NCBI GenBank assembly: GCA_002496565.1
Contig: DAKJ01000004.1
Location: forward strand, 133,792 to 197,791
DNA: 64,000 bases
DNA from: Methanosarcina sp. UBA289
GTDB lineage: Archaea; Halobacteriota; Methanosarcinia; Methanosarcinales; Methanosarcinaceae
Direction: 5' to 3'
The position numbers and the translations under genes were made by a program. This document shows, in pieces, positions 63,238 through 64,000 of the stretch (the first letter of the stretch is position 1; the number at the start of each line of letters is the position of its first letter). Under the pieces are notes generated by a model. The model saw nothing but the letters and a program-made list of their open reading frames with translations, made no database searches and was not told where the DNA came from.

Positions 63238-63871
63238 GAGCATTCACCATGCAACCGTTTTTCCAGTTAGACGCCGCCCAAGAATTCGTGCCGGAGGGCA
63301 CAGGCCCATAAAACCTGTTCCTGTAAAGGTTCATTCCGTAGAGGACTACAATTTTCCCGAAGGCAGAGGCTATTTCTTTGACACCAACATCTGGCTGTAC
63401 ATCTACGGTCCAATTGGCTGGCCTGATCAGCGGTCGGACGCCTATTCCAGAGCCTTAAAAGAAATCAGGAACTCCGACGGCACGATCTATATTAACTGCA
63501 TGATAATCTCGGAATTCATTAACACCTTCGCCAGAATAGAGTTCAAGCAGCAGACCGAGTTTACGAGGTTTAAGGAATTTCGAAATTCTCTGGCCTTCCG
63601 AGCAATTGCCCAGGATATAGCCTACAACGTGAGAAAGATCTTTAAAAGCACCCTTGCCTGCGATCCCGAACTGCAGGCAATAGACCTTCCTGAAATCATG
63701 GATATGTTCGAGCAGGGAAAATACGATTTCAATGACCTCCTCTTTGCCCAGATCTGTCGTGCAAAAAATATGGTCTTCGTAACCCATGACAAAGACTTCA
63801 GCGAACTCGGAGTCGAGATCCTGACCGCAAATGAGAGGCTGATGGATGTGGGGAGAGAAGGAAGAGAATAA
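63230..63871 (+). CDS. PIN-domain ribonuclease
   Basis: About 213 aa. After a basic 50-residue head (RRRPRIRAGGHRPIKPVPV), the PIN core shows the four acidic sites: D in FFDTNIWLY, E in ISEFINTF, D in DFNDLLFAQI and D in THDKDF. PIN proteins cleave tRNA, rRNA or mRNA, often as toxins. GGAGG precedes ATG 63230, which overlaps the DUF4325 stop, so the two are co-translated and may form a toxin-antitoxin-like pair. Confidence 0.88.
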   Translation: MRKSIHHATVFPVRRRPRIRAGGHRPIKPVPVKVHSVEDYNFPEGRGYFFDTNIWLYIYGPIGWPDQRSDAYSRALKEIRNSDGTIYINCMIISEFINTFARIEFKQQTEFTRFKEFRNSLAFRAIAQDIAYNVRKIFKSTLACDPELQAIDLPEIMDMFEQGKYDFNDLLFAQICRAKNMVFVTHDKDFSELGVEILTANERLMDVGREGRE

Positions 63872-63886
63872 CCGATTTTTAGTTTC

Positions 63887-64000
63887 TTAATTTTCAGGCT
63901 TGACTTCAAGGTAGAGTTCAGTTGTTTCTTTTATTCTTCTGTTTAACTCGTCAAGCGTCTCTGCCTGGTTGTGTCATCCCGGAATTTCAGGTACAGAAGC
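63887..64000 (-). pseudogene. HicB/UPF0150-type antitoxin, C-terminal part, broken by TGA
   Basis: The minus-strand frame ends TAA at 63887 and reads HNQAETLDELNRRIKETTELYLEV, the typical HicB 'GCHTQAETLDELxxRIKEAIELYLE' block. A TGA at 63974-63976 stands where the family has cysteine in PGCHT; upstream of it SVPEIPG is in frame. The gene continues beyond the window, so its upstream state and any HicA partner cannot be seen. Confidence 0.7.

Overview
The window is archaeal and almost certainly from a Methanosarcina chromosome. Pointers are the CDC48-type AAA ATPase, archaeal riboflavin synthase (RibC) and FAD synthetase (RibL), a paired aspartate-semialdehyde sulfurtransferase and NIL-ferredoxin with the Cys54/Cys131 pattern described in M. 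acetivorans, a CxxC-x17-CxxC mini zinc protein, PGF-type archaeosortase-sorted surface proteins, an archaeal sulfide-type Thi4, Pcc1/RecJ-like genes and a stand-alone LigD 3'-phosphoesterase.

Region 1 (1-12.6 kb) is an AT-rich accessory island. It holds mostly unrecognised proteins (377, 925 and 861 aa), a HEPN-like protein, an orphan decayed cas1 and two decayed copies of a coiled-coil gene. It ends in an SSV/archaeal-phage type integrase whose 5' end abuts a 45-bp 3' half of tRNA-Val(UAC), which looks like the right attachment site. A chimeric tRNA-Leu and a separate tRNA-Leu 5'-half fragment lie beside the integrase gene. Between 12.6 and 13.8 kb there is little but debris.

Region 2 (13.8-34.8 kb) is core genome. 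It carries a winged-helix protein with an apparent ATT start, Cdc48, an XRE-CBS regulator with a palindrome upstream, and a flavin/aminotransferase block (class V aminotransferase, ribC, ribH, class I aminotransferase, divergent ribL). Homocysteine synthesis genes follow (COG1900 enzyme plus NIL-ferredoxin), then DUF166, a Cys-rich secreted protein, an Mth938-like protein, MscS, a coiled-coil protein, AIM24 and AlaX. An F420-type LLM oxidoreductase here is interrupted only by one in-frame UAG, which in this genus may mean pyrrolysine. A VOC protein closes the region.

Region 3 (35-41 kb) is patchy. It has a dolichol-kinase/VTE5-like membrane protein, a MITE, a tandem array of DUF2795 genes in several states of decay, a mini zinc protein, a three-gene operon containing a TIR-like/zinc-ribbon protein, Mop and a META-domain fragment.

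Region 4 (41.5-48.8 kb) holds thi4, tRNA-His, a COG1031 radical SAM protein with unusual cysteine spacing, and an Mg-type P-type ATPase translationally coupled to an unknown 357-aa protein.

Region 5 (49.8-55.5 kb) is a cluster of four exported proteins. Three probably form one operon, and two of these end in PGF-like sorting signals. tRNA-Gly and a second MITE copy follow.

Region 6 (56.6-64 kb) contains a small membrane protein, a RecJ-like DHH protein with Pcc1, a secreted papain-type protease with a PKD domain, a ferritin-like protein with an apparent CTG start, the LigD phosphoesterase, an overlapping DUF4325/PIN pair, and a HicB-like antitoxin broken by an in-frame TGA at the window edge.

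All family assignments were made by reading motifs; no database search was run.
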